Of a stretch of DNA of 32,143 nt, positions 24,689-31,409 are shown in pieces (position 1 is the stretch's first letter; every line of letters begins with the position of its first letter). The DNA lies in the IMG/VR virus record IMGVR_UViG_3300045921_000312, positions 1 to 32,143 of that record; one strand, given 5' to 3'. A program made the position numbers and the translations under genes. Below the pieces are notes generated by a model, which had not been told where the DNA came from, searched no databases, and saw only the letters and a program-made list of their open reading frames with translations. The stretch comes from a virus.

Positions 24689-25381
24689 ATGCAGACAGTG
24701 GCAGAATATCTGTTGGGATTTGGATTTGGGGGTGCACTGCTCATGGTAGGGCTTGTGGCGTTCCGTGCCATGCTTAAACGGGCAGACACAACGCCACAGT
24801 GGCTCGATCTTGCTGCCCGCACCCTAGACGGGTTTCGTGCGGTCGTAAACAACCTCAATGCGCTCAATAACAGCATCAATGAAGAGGCTAAAGAACGCCG
24901 CAAAGACAGTGGGCAGGCCAACGAACTGTTAGCATCCCTTGGTTCGGCAATGACCAAAACGCTGGACATCCTAAATACGATGATGGGAGAGATGAAAACC
25001 ATGAGTGATGAGGCTGAAAAGCGCCGGCAGCTAGACAACATCGATACTAAGACGCGCTATGATGCTTTGCGCTCGGAACTCGAAAGCCACAACATTCGCT
25101 TGTCCGCCATCGAAACCGCAGTGCAAAACATGAATGAGCGTCTTGTCGCCCTTGAAACGGCCACCGAGCGTATTCTCAATGAAATCTCAGGCATTCGACA
25201 AGCAGTTGTTTTGGACGTAAAAGGCGTGGTAGAATCGCTGGTGAAGTCAGCGGTTGAGTTTGCGCTTGCCGAGCGAGACAAGGCGAATGCAAGCCCTCTC
25301 ACACCGGAAGTCGCCGCAAATACTCCAAAAGGCGACAGCCTACCAGCACTTTTACTGCCCGATGAACAATCGAAAGAATAG
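24689..25381 (+). CDS. Membrane-anchored coiled-coil protein (230 aa)
   Basis: An AAAGGTG site precedes the ATG. Residues 7-30 or so form one transmembrane helix (LLGFGFGGALLMVGLVAF). The rest is a long charged coiled coil with heptads (RTLDGFRAVVNNLNALNNSIN; SHNIRLSAIETAVQNMNERL) and a disordered Pro-rich tail. Its location after the fibre gene matches the place of lysis genes in many phages, and a holin/spanin-like or superinfection-exclusion role is conceivable, but no lysis motif is present. Function unknown. Confidence 0.68.
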   Translation: MQTVAEYLLGFGFGGALLMVGLVAFRAMLKRADTTPQWLDLAARTLDGFRAVVNNLNALNNSINEEAKERRKDSGQANELLASLGSAMTKTLDILNTMMGEMKTMSDEAEKRRQLDNIDTKTRYDALRSELESHNIRLSAIETAVQNMNERLVALETATERILNEISGIRQAVVLDVKGVVESLVKSAVEFALAERDKANASPLTPEVAANTPKGDSLPALLLPDEQSKE

Positions 25382-25384
25382 ACA

Positions 25385-25837
25385 ATGTCAAAACGCCTGT
25401 TGTTTTCCGCTGTAATGCTGCTTGTCTTAGGCTGCATTACGTTTGCCCAAGACGTCACCCCGCCCCCCGCCACAGAGCCGCTGCCAACAGAAACCGCGTT
25501 GCCGGCAGTCCCTGACCTTGAGAACTTGAGTACTGAGACGATCAGTGTAGTTGTCGCTGTGGTAATTGCTGCCGCAATTGTCCTGTCTAGCCTGTTGGGG
25601 TACAGCGTGTATCAGCTTGCCAACAGCGTGCCCAGCAGGATTGCGCTGACGCTGCTAGCCAATAACCGCCATCGCATTCCGACAATGATTGATGATGTTG
25701 TGTTGGAAGTTGGTCTGAAACTCGGGAAACTGCGATTGCAGCAGCGCCCCGACGGTCAAATTGAAGTCGTTCCCGTAGAGGGGATTGACGAAACCATTAC
25801 CCGCCACCTTGAACAAATCACACCAAAGGACAACTAA
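25385..25837 (+). CDS. Signal-peptide and membrane protein, possible lipoprotein (150 aa)
   Basis: Residues 1-21 or so form a Sec signal (KRLLFSAVMLLVLGC) with a weak lipobox V-L-G-C, or alternatively cleavage after TFAQ. A Pro/Thr-rich stretch follows (DVTPPPATEPLPTETALPAV), then a second hydrophobic helix (ISVVVAVVIAAAIVLSSLLGY) and a soluble C-terminus of about 70 residues. The arrangement could fit a spanin-like or holin-like protein next to the coiled-coil membrane gene, but neither can be confirmed. The ribosome binding site is weak. Pro/Thr-rich linkers of this kind are frequent in Chloroflexota envelope proteins, a weak host hint. Confidence 0.65.
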   Translation: MSKRLLFSAVMLLVLGCITFAQDVTPPPATEPLPTETALPAVPDLENLSTETISVVVAVVIAAAIVLSSLLGYSVYQLANSVPSRIALTLLANNRHRIPTMIDDVVLEVGLKLGKLRLQQRPDGQIEVVPVEGIDETITRHLEQITPKDN

Positions 25838-25841
25838 AGCC

Positions 25842-26210
25842 ATGTCTATTATTCGCTGTCACATAAACCTATCTATCGCCCCAACCGAGACGGTTGCCAA
25901 GGGGGAACTGGCGCTAGACGGCCTGCTTGATAGTGTTGTCATCCAGTTTTATGACGCCAGCGTGCTTGGCACTATTCGGGTATTTTGCCCATTCACCGGT
26001 ATTATGGTGGCGGAAGTTGTGCGCAGCAACGTGGCCAGTCCGCTGCGCACTGTCATTCGCCCGCGGCTGCCGGAAACAGACATCAATGGGGCGCATCTTT
26101 CATCCCGCGGCTACCTTGCCGTCACTGAGTTGGCTGTGCAGGCTTTTGGCCTAGGCAGCTCAATTGGCTCAGCGGTTCTTGCAACCGTGTCCGCAACTTC
26201 GGTGTCATAA
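25842..26210 (+). CDS. Hypothetical protein, beta-rich (122 aa)
   Basis: I chose ATG 25842, with AAAGGA about 11 nt upstream; the in-frame codon at 25785 lies well inside the previous gene. The product has strands such as IIRCHINLSIAP and GTIRVFCPFTGIMVAEVV and a small-residue C-terminus (GSSIGSAVLATVSATSVS). No family recognised. Its stop overlaps the next ATG (TAATG), so it is made together with the lectin-like protein and could be its tail adaptor. Confidence 0.65.
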   Translation: MSIIRCHINLSIAPTETVAKGELALDGLLDSVVIQFYDASVLGTIRVFCPFTGIMVAEVVRSNVASPLRTVIRPRLPETDINGAHLSSRGYLAVTELAVQAFGLGSSIGSAVLATVSATSVS

Positions 26211-26920
26211 TGAAACTGTCAGAAAAGCTGCTACTTGTTCTAAGGATGCAAAGCAGCAGCGGCAATCCCGATTGGAATACCATGATGTCCAGCTTGACGC
26301 CCACGCTGTGGTGGAAGCTAGACGAAGCGGGCGCACCATTTGCGTCGAGCGGTTCACAGTCGGGCAACCTGACTGTATTTTCTGGTTCAATCACGACGCA
26401 ACAAGGGTCACTTAACGACCCTTTGGCCGGCGTTGGCCTAAACAACACTGCCACTCCTGATGTGTTGGCGGCCAATGTAGGCACACAAGCAAACACGTGC
26501 ACCTTGGTTGCGCTGGTAAAGCCCCCTGTTGTGGCCAGCAACACCAATCTGATGAGCAGCGATGTCGGCTCATTATTTGCGCGCTTAATAGCCGACGGCA
26601 CTTTGTCAATGTATGATGATGTTGCGGGATTGACGGTGTCTAGTGCATCAGGAACATGGAAGGGGGGGGAATGGAACTTGGTTTTTTACCGGTTCAGCAC
26701 CACTACTGCGCCAAGCATTCTCGCAACATCGCAAACCGCTGGCGGGGTGGTATCTGTGGTTGCGACAGGCAGCACCCCGTTTGATTTGCGGCCTACAGGG
26801 TCTACGGCCTTTCGGGGATCGGAAAATGCCAACGAGTGCATTATTGGCGCTATGGCATTTATCCCATTTGCCGTGTCGCTGGAGCAGGCGCAAGCGCTGG
26901 CCGATACATTGATCTGGTAA
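26210..26920 (+). CDS. LamG/concanavalin A-like surface-binding protein
   Basis: The 236-aa protein overlaps the preceding stop by one base. It has the layout of LamG/ConA-like lectin domains: PTLWWKLDEAGAPF at the start of the domain, then SGSQSGNLTVFSG, a central CTLVALVKPP strand, GEWNLVFYRF, and a closing region with AMAFIPFAVSLEQAQALADTL. Such domains in phages bind sugars on hosts or decorate fibres. It is the last gene of the structural operon, and a terminator follows. Confidence 0.7.
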   Translation: MKLSEKLLLVLRMQSSSGNPDWNTMMSSLTPTLWWKLDEAGAPFASSGSQSGNLTVFSGSITTQQGSLNDPLAGVGLNNTATPDVLAANVGTQANTCTLVALVKPPVVASNTNLMSSDVGSLFARLIADGTLSMYDDVAGLTVSSASGTWKGGEWNLVFYRFSTTTAPSILATSQTAGGVVSVVATGSTPFDLRPTGSTAFRGSENANECIIGAMAFIPFAVSLEQAQALADTLIW

Positions 26921-26934
26921 AAGAGGGCAAATAA

Positions 26935-26967
26935 AAAGCGCCCCTGCCGATACAGCAGGGGCGCTTT
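26935..26967. terminator. Bidirectional terminator between tail and cas transcripts
   Basis: A perfect 13-bp stem (AAAGCGCCCCTGC with GCAGGGGCGCTTT) closes a CGATACA loop. Read on the minus strand it is followed by TTTTATTT, a strong tail that should end the cas/short-ORF transcripts. On the + strand the tail is only TTT, but it still closes the structural operon. The sharp boundary shows two separate transcription units meeting here. Confidence 0.85.
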
Positions 26968-26976
26968 AAGCACGGA

Positions 26977-27069
26977 TTACGCGGCGATGAACTCAACCAG
27001 CGCGCCAATCCCATCAAACTCGATGCCGGCATAGGCGACGGGGCAACCCACCCACGTCATGGTCATCAT
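26977..27069 (-). CDS. Very small ORF (30 aa) with its own promoter
   Basis: On the minus strand a 30-codon frame (MMTMTWVGCPVAYAGIEF..., ending LVEFIAA) begins directly after a GCACAGGG element that can act as a ribosome site, with ATG at 27069, 27066 or 27060. It has a promoter of the same layout as the gene at 2762. The peptide has a short hydrophobic centre. No homology recognised. The promoter is the reason to take it seriously; the alternative is a non-coding leader RNA ending at the terminator. Confidence 0.4.
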   Translation of the reverse strand: MMTMTWVGCPVAYAGIEFDGIGALVEFIAA

Positions 27070-27071
27070 CG

Positions 27072-27124
27072 CCCTGTGCGCCGCTCGATACTATAAATAC
27101 AGCACGGGGTGCTACTTCCGTCAA
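27072..27124 (-). promoter_or_regulatory. Promoter with embedded palindrome and GCACAGGG element
   Basis: On the minus strand: TTGACG (27124-27119), a 17-bp spacer, TGTATT (27101-27096), 16 nt, then GCACAGGG (27079-27072). The palindrome AGCAC-CCC-GTGCT occupies 27113-27101. Spacing is identical to that of the promoter at 2683-2735. It lies downstream of cysH, so it drives only the short ORF. Confidence 0.62.
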
Positions 27125-27147
27125 GCCCCCAATTCCTGAGGGGCAGA

Positions 27148-27903
27148 TTATCCTCGCATAACGGGATTGGCCTCAAGCATGGCGTTGTACTCTTCGGGAA
27201 ACGCTTCAGCTTCAATGTTCATCACGCCATAGCCCTCGACACGGATGGTTGTCAGGCCACCAACGCGAGCGTTCTTCAGGTCTACTCCGATTTCAATCAG
27301 ACGCGGGTAGCGCCCGTTAATGGGTAGCCCGTAATGAGCGGTGTATGCCCAGACATCTTTATACGTCCAGTTGGCGATGGGCGCGCATCGAACCATGTCG
27401 AATGTCTTGAGATAACGTGTACTCTTCTGTAAGGCATACATGCGCTTTGTGCTTTCGTCTTTTCTCATGCCAACAAAAAACCCATCAAAGTCTGAGATGG
27501 TTCGGTAGTCCAGCCACGCTGGCACTGTGTAATCAATCCGAACCGCTTGGTTCAGCACCGAGTGAACCCCGTATCGCCGAAAAAATTCAGGGTCGGTTGC
27601 CGATCGAACGCGAATGAGGCGCGTGCCCCACTCGCGTTCGATATAATCCAAGATGTCGTGCGTGTGGCGCGTCTCCCACTCATCTTCCCAGATTGCGGGC
27701 ACAGTCGCGCCTCCGTCCACCTGCCGCACAAGGTGCAGCATCAAAATGCTATCTTTGCCCCCGCTAAACGAAAGATAGGGGTTTCGGCACTGCGCAAGCA
27801 TCTCGGCAATTTCGCGCCGTGATTGGTCTGCCAATCGCTCGATATAGGCCTTGCGATTGGCATAATCCAACCGAAACAGCTTAAGGTGGGTTGCCCAATC
27901 CAT
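27148..27903 (-). CDS. cysH: CysH-like protein of type IV-B CRISPR-Cas
   Basis: The 251-aa protein starts at ATG 27903, overlapping the csf3 stop (TGATG); longer in-frame extensions lie inside csf3. It has the PPi loop SGGKDS (residues 47-52) and GMRKDES (145-151) of the PAPS-reductase/ATP-pyrophosphatase fold, then a region (ANWTYKDVWAYTAHYGLPIN) typical of this family. It lacks the C-terminal ECG(I/L)H motif of assimilatory PAPS reductases, so sulfate reduction is unlikely. A cysH-like gene is the hallmark companion of type IV-B cas operons; its role there is unknown. It is the last gene of the operon. Confidence 0.88.
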   Translation of the reverse strand: MDWATHLKLFRLDYANRKAYIERLADQSRREIAEMLAQCRNPYLSFSGGKDSILMLHLVRQVDGGATVPAIWEDEWETRHTHDILDYIEREWGTRLIRVRSATDPEFFRRYGVHSVLNQAVRIDYTVPAWLDYRTISDFDGFFVGMRKDESTKRMYALQKSTRYLKTFDMVRCAPIANWTYKDVWAYTAHYGLPINGRYPRLIEIGVDLKNARVGGLTTIRVEGYGVMNIEAEAFPEEYNAMLEANPVMRG

Positions 27904-28571
27904 CACGCTTTCACGCACATCCTGTAGTTGTTGTTGTCCCAATAGTTGGGGCGGATGGTGCGCCGCGTCACATCCGGCAACGGCGCGTTGGGGTAGGCGT
28001 CCGACCACCACGACAACGGGATAGTCCGCACGGGTGTGCCAGATGCCGACAAGATGCTTTCATCGGTCTGACACGGCTCGACATGCCATGCCGTGACCAC
28101 CCCAAACCCTTGTGAGCGTTTCTTGCCGATGGCCGAGCACTCCGCCAGCAATTCGGTAATCGCTGCCCCGTCGCCCATCACGCACCACTGCACCGAAGTA
28201 GCATGGCGCAAGCTGATGCTATAGTGATAAGGCTTGTACCGCCCCTCACTCATCTGAACCTTTTTGCTATCGGTGTATTGCTCAGCCTCAACCACGTCAA
28301 ATCGTTTATTCCAGTGGTCACGCTGAAATGCCACCTGCTCCGGCCACAATGCAAAGCTAGCGGCAAAGAACCAGTCTGCGCCTTCATTGACCACTTTCAA
28401 GGGTACGACTTCGGGATGCACTTCAGGCGCTTGCCCCGGCAGCTGCGCCGGCAACTCTCCGAATGCGCGCACATGACTCAGATACGCCAAAATCCCATCG
28501 ATAGGCGCGGCAGGGTCGCCTTGATATGGCGACCCCAACACAGCCGTAATCCGCAGCGGCTCATAGCTCAT
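27903..28571 (-). CDS. csf3: Csf3 (Cas5 family) of type IV-B CRISPR-Cas
   Basis: I chose ATG 28571 (MSYEPLRITAVLG), overlapping the end of csf2 by 11 nt; the further upstream codon would extend it into csf2. The 222-aa product has the Csf3 look: a strand start PLRITAVLGSP followed by PIDGILAYL. Near the end come VQWCVMGDGAAITELLAECSAIGKKRSQGFGVVTAWHVE, with the glycine-rich GKKRSQGFG loop of Cas5/RAMP proteins. Cas5 caps the 5' end of the guide RNA in effector complexes. Its stop overlaps the cysH start. Confidence 0.87.
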   Translation of the reverse strand: MSYEPLRITAVLGSPYQGDPAAPIDGILAYLSHVRAFGELPAQLPGQAPEVHPEVVPLKVVNEGADWFFAASFALWPEQVAFQRDHWNKRFDVVEAEQYTDSKKVQMSEGRYKPYHYSISLRHATSVQWCVMGDGAAITELLAECSAIGKKRSQGFGVVTAWHVEPCQTDESILSASGTPVRTIPLSWWSDAYPNAPLPDVTRRTIRPNYWDNNNYRMCVKA

Positions 28572-29454
28572 TGAGCACCTCGATGATGCTGGCGCGATTT
28601 TCGCGCAAATGCTGCTCATAAGCCGTCAATTCATCTTCATAAGCGCTGGCTTGAGGGCTGAGCACCACGCTATCACCATTGGGCAAATACAGCACCGTTT
28701 CCACCATGCCGTGGCCGACCGCGCCTTTGCCGCCAATTTTGGGATGCTCGCTCCACCGTTTCAGCGCAGCGCCCCACGCGCCCATCTCAATGGCCGTCAC
28801 GTAATGGGACAAGGCATACCACCAGTAGCAGCGCGTGCCCGCTACCATCGTTTCAACTTGATAGCGCATTTGCTGCGGCGCAGCATCTTTGTCCCGCGCT
28901 TCTACCACGTGGTATTCCAGCAGAACATCCTTGCCATCGTCCTTGCGCACATACGACTCTGATTGCATCAGGTCGTACATCGAAGGCAAATCATCCCCAA
29001 TCAGCGCGGGGCTTAAATTAATCAGGTGGCGTGTCTCGTTGGCGATGGGCAGCACAATGCCAACATTTAGCTTGCCGGCCATGATGGTAGACCCAACCGC
29101 AGCACCCCAAACCGACAGCATCGGGATGGCCTCACGCAAACGCCGTGCTGCGGCAAGGTCTGCTGACCCTGTGCCCGCCCCCTTCGACAACGACCCGCCC
29201 GAAAACAGTGTGTAAAACGCTGACAGACTTAGGCTTTGGTTTGGGAGTTCCAAGATGTCCAGCATGTGCGCAGCCGCGTGGTCACGCAACAGCCCGCGAA
29301 TGCCGTTGCCGGTAATGGTCGGGATGCTGCGGATGCTGCCGTCTGAAGCCACCATTTTTGTGCGGTGGAACACCGCCTCAGTGCCAGTGCTTTCGCCGAT
29401 GTGCGACACCGACGATTGCAGTGTAATCAAAGCGTGAACTTTGTGGATGAGCAT
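28561..29454 (-). CDS. csf2: Csf2 (Cas7 backbone) of type IV-B CRISPR-Cas
   Basis: I chose ATG 29454 (MLIHKVHALITLQSSVSHIG), preceded by GAGGAGGAG in the end of cas11; codons further upstream lie inside cas11. The 297-aa product has PTITGNGIRGLLRD (GNGIRG at residues 49-54), FSGGSL, LSVWGAAVGSTIMAGKLNVGIVLP and a C-terminal KGAVGHGMVE. These glycine-rich motifs are those of Csf2/Cas7 RAMP proteins. Cas7 subunits polymerise along the guide RNA. In the characterised mycobacterial IV-B complex Csf2 and Cas11 form filaments on RNA. Confidence 0.9.
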   Translation of the reverse strand: MLIHKVHALITLQSSVSHIGESTGTEAVFHRTKMVASDGSIRSIPTITGNGIRGLLRDHAAAHMLDILELPNQSLSLSAFYTLFSGGSLSKGAGTGSADLAAARRLREAIPMLSVWGAAVGSTIMAGKLNVGIVLPIANETRHLINLSPALIGDDLPSMYDLMQSESYVRKDDGKDVLLEYHVVEARDKDAAPQQMRYQVETMVAGTRCYWWYALSHYVTAIEMGAWGAALKRWSEHPKIGGKGAVGHGMVETVLYLPNGDSVVLSPQASAYEDELTAYEQHLRENRASIIEVLNEL

Positions 29455-29458
29455 AGGG

Positions 29459-29851
29459 CTACTCCTCCTCAAAATCGGTGTCAGCGGACAAGCTGGCATT
29501 GTATGCGCGCATTTCGGCAAGGCGCGCGCGCAACAATGCAATCAGATACGGGTAGTTGTCTCGGATGTTGTCGAGCACCAGCGCGGCGTGTTCAGGCCGC
29601 GTTGCCTTTTCGATATAATATTGGGGCAGCTCGCCGCCGGCAAGCACCATGCCGCTGAATTTTTTGCACACCTCAGCGATAAAGCGGGTAAGTGCACCAG
29701 TCTGCTGAGCAGCTGCGCTCACGCGGCTTTGAAAAATCCCCCAAATGTCCCGCGCATACTTGGTTTTCAGTTCGGGGTCAATCGACACCCAAAGCACATG
29801 CAGCACATCAACTGCATGGATGTCGTTCTCAGACACGTTCAGGTCGCTCAT
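29459..29851 (-). CDS. cas11: Cas11-like small subunit of type IV-B CRISPR-Cas
   Basis: The 130-aa protein is almost all alpha-helix by composition (DVLHVLWVSIDPELKTKYARDIWGIF; RFIAEVCKKF; ALVLDNIRDNYPYLIALLRARLAEMR) with an acidic tail. It starts in an ATGA overlap with the csf1 stop and is followed four bases later by the csf2 start. Small helical subunits between csf1 and csf2 are the Cas11 equivalents of subtype IV-B. Sequence is poorly conserved in this family, so the call relies on size, helicity and exact position. Confidence 0.78.
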   Translation of the reverse strand: MSDLNVSENDIHAVDVLHVLWVSIDPELKTKYARDIWGIFQSRVSAAAQQTGALTRFIAEVCKKFSGMVLAGGELPQYYIEKATRPEHAALVLDNIRDNYPYLIALLRARLAEMRAYNASLSADTDFEEE

Positions 29852-30555
29852 TCATCATCCTCTTTCCCATTGTCATGGTCTTGTGGTTTGGTTGTGAGAT
29901 ACAGCGCAAGGGCGAAGGTCAAGCTTCCGCGCTGGTTTCTGATTGCTGCTTCATGCAAGCGAAACACCTGCATGTCACTGTCAGGGTAAAAGCGATAATT
30001 ACCGGTCTCAATGCCCTCCTTCGTAAAGCCCGCATCGTACAGCGCTTGAATGCGTGCCTGTAGCGGTATGAATTCCGCGAGGTCAAGCTCAAAGCGCTGC
30101 TCTTCAAATTGCACCCATCCAACCGACTGGCCGGCAGGGTTGGCCTGAGCCTTAAATGCAAGATGCTTTTGCCCCGATTCCGACACAATGCATACCTCGG
30201 GCATGATGCCATCCAGTAGCGCGGCCAGCATGTCTGCTTTTTGCCCTTTGCTATAGACGCCCCATACCCCATCCTTCACAAGGTGAGAATAGGTGCGAAA
30301 CTTCTGGGGCTTGTCCTTCCCTGTTTTTGCTTGTACATCAGGGTTTGGTTGCGTCATCGTCCACGCACACGCACTGCACACCCCTGCCGACATGTCTCCT
30401 TGTGCTGCATTGAAGTCGTTGAAAGTGGGCTTGATGACCGCCTTGATGGGCGTCGAGGCATATGCTATCCCCCCGCATAAATAGCATTTCCCGTCTGCTG
30501 GATTATCCAGCGCGTACCCTGCTGCTTTATAGATAATTTGTGTTGCTGTGTCCAT
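29848..30555 (-). CDS. csf1: Csf1 (Cas8-like large subunit) of type IV-B CRISPR-Cas
   Basis: I chose ATG 30555 (MDTATQIIYKAAGY), with GGGGG 4 nt upstream. An in-frame GTG at 30621 adds 22 residues that fall in the presumed promoter. The 235-aa product has a zinc finger, Cys24-x2-Cys27 and Cys60-x2-Cys63 (CYLCGG...CSAC), with PTFNDFNAA between, as in Csf1. Later come YSHLVKDGVW, SGQKHLAFKAQAN and VGWVQFEEQRFELDLAEF, also Csf1-like. Csf1 is the reduced Cas8-type subunit of type IV complexes. It is the first gene of the five-gene operon. Confidence 0.88.
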   Translation of the reverse strand: MDTATQIIYKAAGYALDNPADGKCYLCGGIAYASTPIKAVIKPTFNDFNAAQGDMSAGVCSACAWTMTQPNPDVQAKTGKDKPQKFRTYSHLVKDGVWGVYSKGQKADMLAALLDGIMPEVCIVSESGQKHLAFKAQANPAGQSVGWVQFEEQRFELDLAEFIPLQARIQALYDAGFTKEGIETGNYRFYPDSDMQVFRLHEAAIRNQRGSLTFALALYLTTKPQDHDNGKEDDE

Positions 30556-30558
30556 AAT

Positions 30559-30612
30559 CCCCCGTGCTATTGTGTTTCTATACGATACCTGAAAAATCAA
30601 TATTTGTGCCAA
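30559..30612 (-). promoter_or_regulatory. Putative cas operon promoter and leader element
   Basis: Minus strand: TTGGCA (30612-30607), a 19-bp spacer, TATCGT (30587-30582), 14 nt, then GCACGGGG (30567-30560), which contains the csf1 ribosome site. On the + strand the same stretch reads CCCCGTGCTATTGT, matching 13 of 14 bases at 2698-2711. The promoter boxes are suboptimal; the element match is clear. Confidence 0.45.
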
Positions 30613-30651
30613 TGATTTCACAGTGTAGCTACACCAGCGGGGCTTTTCATT

Positions 30652-30718
30652 AAGCGGTTCCCCCGCTTGACGATATTATTAGGGTAACGCGGTGCACAGG
30701 GCACTGCTAACATAGGAG
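30652..30718 (+). promoter_or_regulatory. Leader of gene 30726: -10 box, inverted repeat, GCACAGGG
   Basis: AAGCGG-TTCCC-CCGCTT (30652-30668) lies before a TATTAT -10 box (30674-30679), then GCACAGGG (30694-30701) and AGGAG (30714-30718). From AGGGTAA to the AGGAG the leader aligns well with that of the gene at 2762, sharing TGCACAGGGCA and ACATAGGAGAAAA. A convincing -35 box is not seen. An alternative stem, AGCGGGG (30636-30642) with CCCCGCT (30661-30667), overlaps the inverted repeat. Confidence 0.5.
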
Positions 30719-30725
30719 AAAAGCT

Positions 30726-31016
30726 ATGACCAACCAAGCTTATCAGTCGGCATCGTTGGAAGATGCCATCCGCTATCAGGCACAACTCTGTGTAACCCTA
30801 GACCAAACTGGCCTGCGTCGCCACCACATCATCAAGGCGACAAATCATAGAGAAGCGACATTGACCGCACGCGCCCGCCATTGCGCCGAAACAGGGGCTA
30901 TTTTCGATGAAATCGCCTGTGGTGATGTCACCCTACGCCACAAGCCCTCAGACATCGAATATGACCCTTTTATGGGGTCTATCCATGTGGCAAATTGGCG
31001 TGGTCAACGCGCATAG
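30726..31016 (+). CDS. Hypothetical phage protein (96 aa)
   Basis: It starts at ATG 30726, 7 nt after AGGAG, and is divergent from the cas operon. The product is helical at the N-terminus (ASLEDAIRYQAQLCVTLDQ), with a basic middle (TGLRRHHIIKATNHREATLTARARH) and a beta-like C-terminus (DVTLRHKPSDIEYD). No known family. Its leader is related to that of the gene at 2762, although the proteins are not obviously related, so the regulatory block seems to have been duplicated onto different genes. A small DNA-binding or anti-defence protein is possible; nothing shows it. Confidence 0.78.
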   Translation: MTNQAYQSASLEDAIRYQAQLCVTLDQTGLRRHHIIKATNHREATLTARARHCAETGAIFDEIACGDVTLRHKPSDIEYDPFMGSIHVANWRGQRA

Positions 31017-31072
31017 AAAAACGACAACGCCCCCTAGTTATTGGGTATCTGGAAATTCGTTGTGCTAGACCC

Positions 31073-31100
31073 TTGACAGATACGCACAACGGTGTATACT
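31073..31100 (+). promoter_or_regulatory. Strong sigma70-type promoter
   Basis: TTGACA (31073-31078), a 16-bp spacer and TATACT (31095-31100). It is the strongest promoter in the window and has no GCACAGGG element after it. It drives the 72-aa gene and probably the pentapeptide gene. Confidence 0.75.
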
Positions 31101-31109
31101 TGTATCTAT

Positions 31110-31130
31110 AGGGCGCAATTGAGACGCCCT
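31110..31130 (+). promoter_or_regulatory. 5' leader stem-loop
   Basis: AGGGCG pairs with CGCCCT around a 9-nt loop, about 10 nt after the -10 box, so it would form at the very 5' end of the transcript. Such hairpins can stabilise phage early mRNAs. Confidence 0.4.
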
Positions 31131-31156
31131 GACAGAGAACACAAGGACAAAACACC

Positions 31157-31375
31157 ATGACCAACAAGACTTCCCGCAACACCTACCTCGTTTGGGAAAA
31201 CCGCGAAACGGGCGAGCGCGTCCGTAGCGCCGCCAAGCCCACCGGCCGCGGTCGGTGGGACGCACTGTACGCAGAGAGTCGCGTCCGTAAGGGGGTCTGC
31301 TACACGCCTTACGAGGGGAAGAATGAGTGGGAAGTGGCGGCTAACGCCGCAATGAGCCACAACGCCCGCCCGTAA
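31157..31375 (+). CDS. Small basic phage protein (72 aa)
   Basis: ATG 31157 follows AAGGA (in ACAAGGACAAAACACC). The product is rich in Arg, Lys and Asn (RNTYLVWENRETGERVRSAAK; RGRWDALYAESRVRKG), with a C-terminal helix (NEWEVAANAAMSHNARP). It is likely an early nucleic-acid-binding or host-modifying protein given its promoter strength and size, but no family is recognised. The gap of 109 nt to the next gene holds one small hairpin. Confidence 0.75.
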   Translation: MTNKTSRNTYLVWENRETGERVRSAAKPTGRGRWDALYAESRVRKGVCYTPYEGKNEWEVAANAAMSHNARP

Positions 31376-31409
31376 ATAGTCGAAACAGGGGCAGACCATC
31401 GCCCTTGTC

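Noticed and set aside
26921-27147. Search for a CRISPR array or leader flanking the cas operon
   Set aside because: This gap and the gap at 30556-30725 contain a terminator, promoters and a short ORF but no repeated units of 25-40 bp.
28203-29215. Plus-strand ORFs of 108-123 codons in the cas region
   Set aside because: They lie antisense to csf2 and csf3, have no ribosome sites and no plausible protein features.
27148-30555. Assignment of the cas operon to type IV-A or type III
   Set aside because: There is no dinG helicase, cas6 or array (IV-A) and no Cas10 or HD domain (type III or IV-C); the cysH-like gene and gene set fit IV-B.
30667-30672. TTGACG read as the -35 box for the gene at 30726
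   Set aside because: No -10-like hexamer lies at 16-18 bp. The TATTAT at 30674 is too close, so TTGACG is probably part of the overlapping inverted repeat context.
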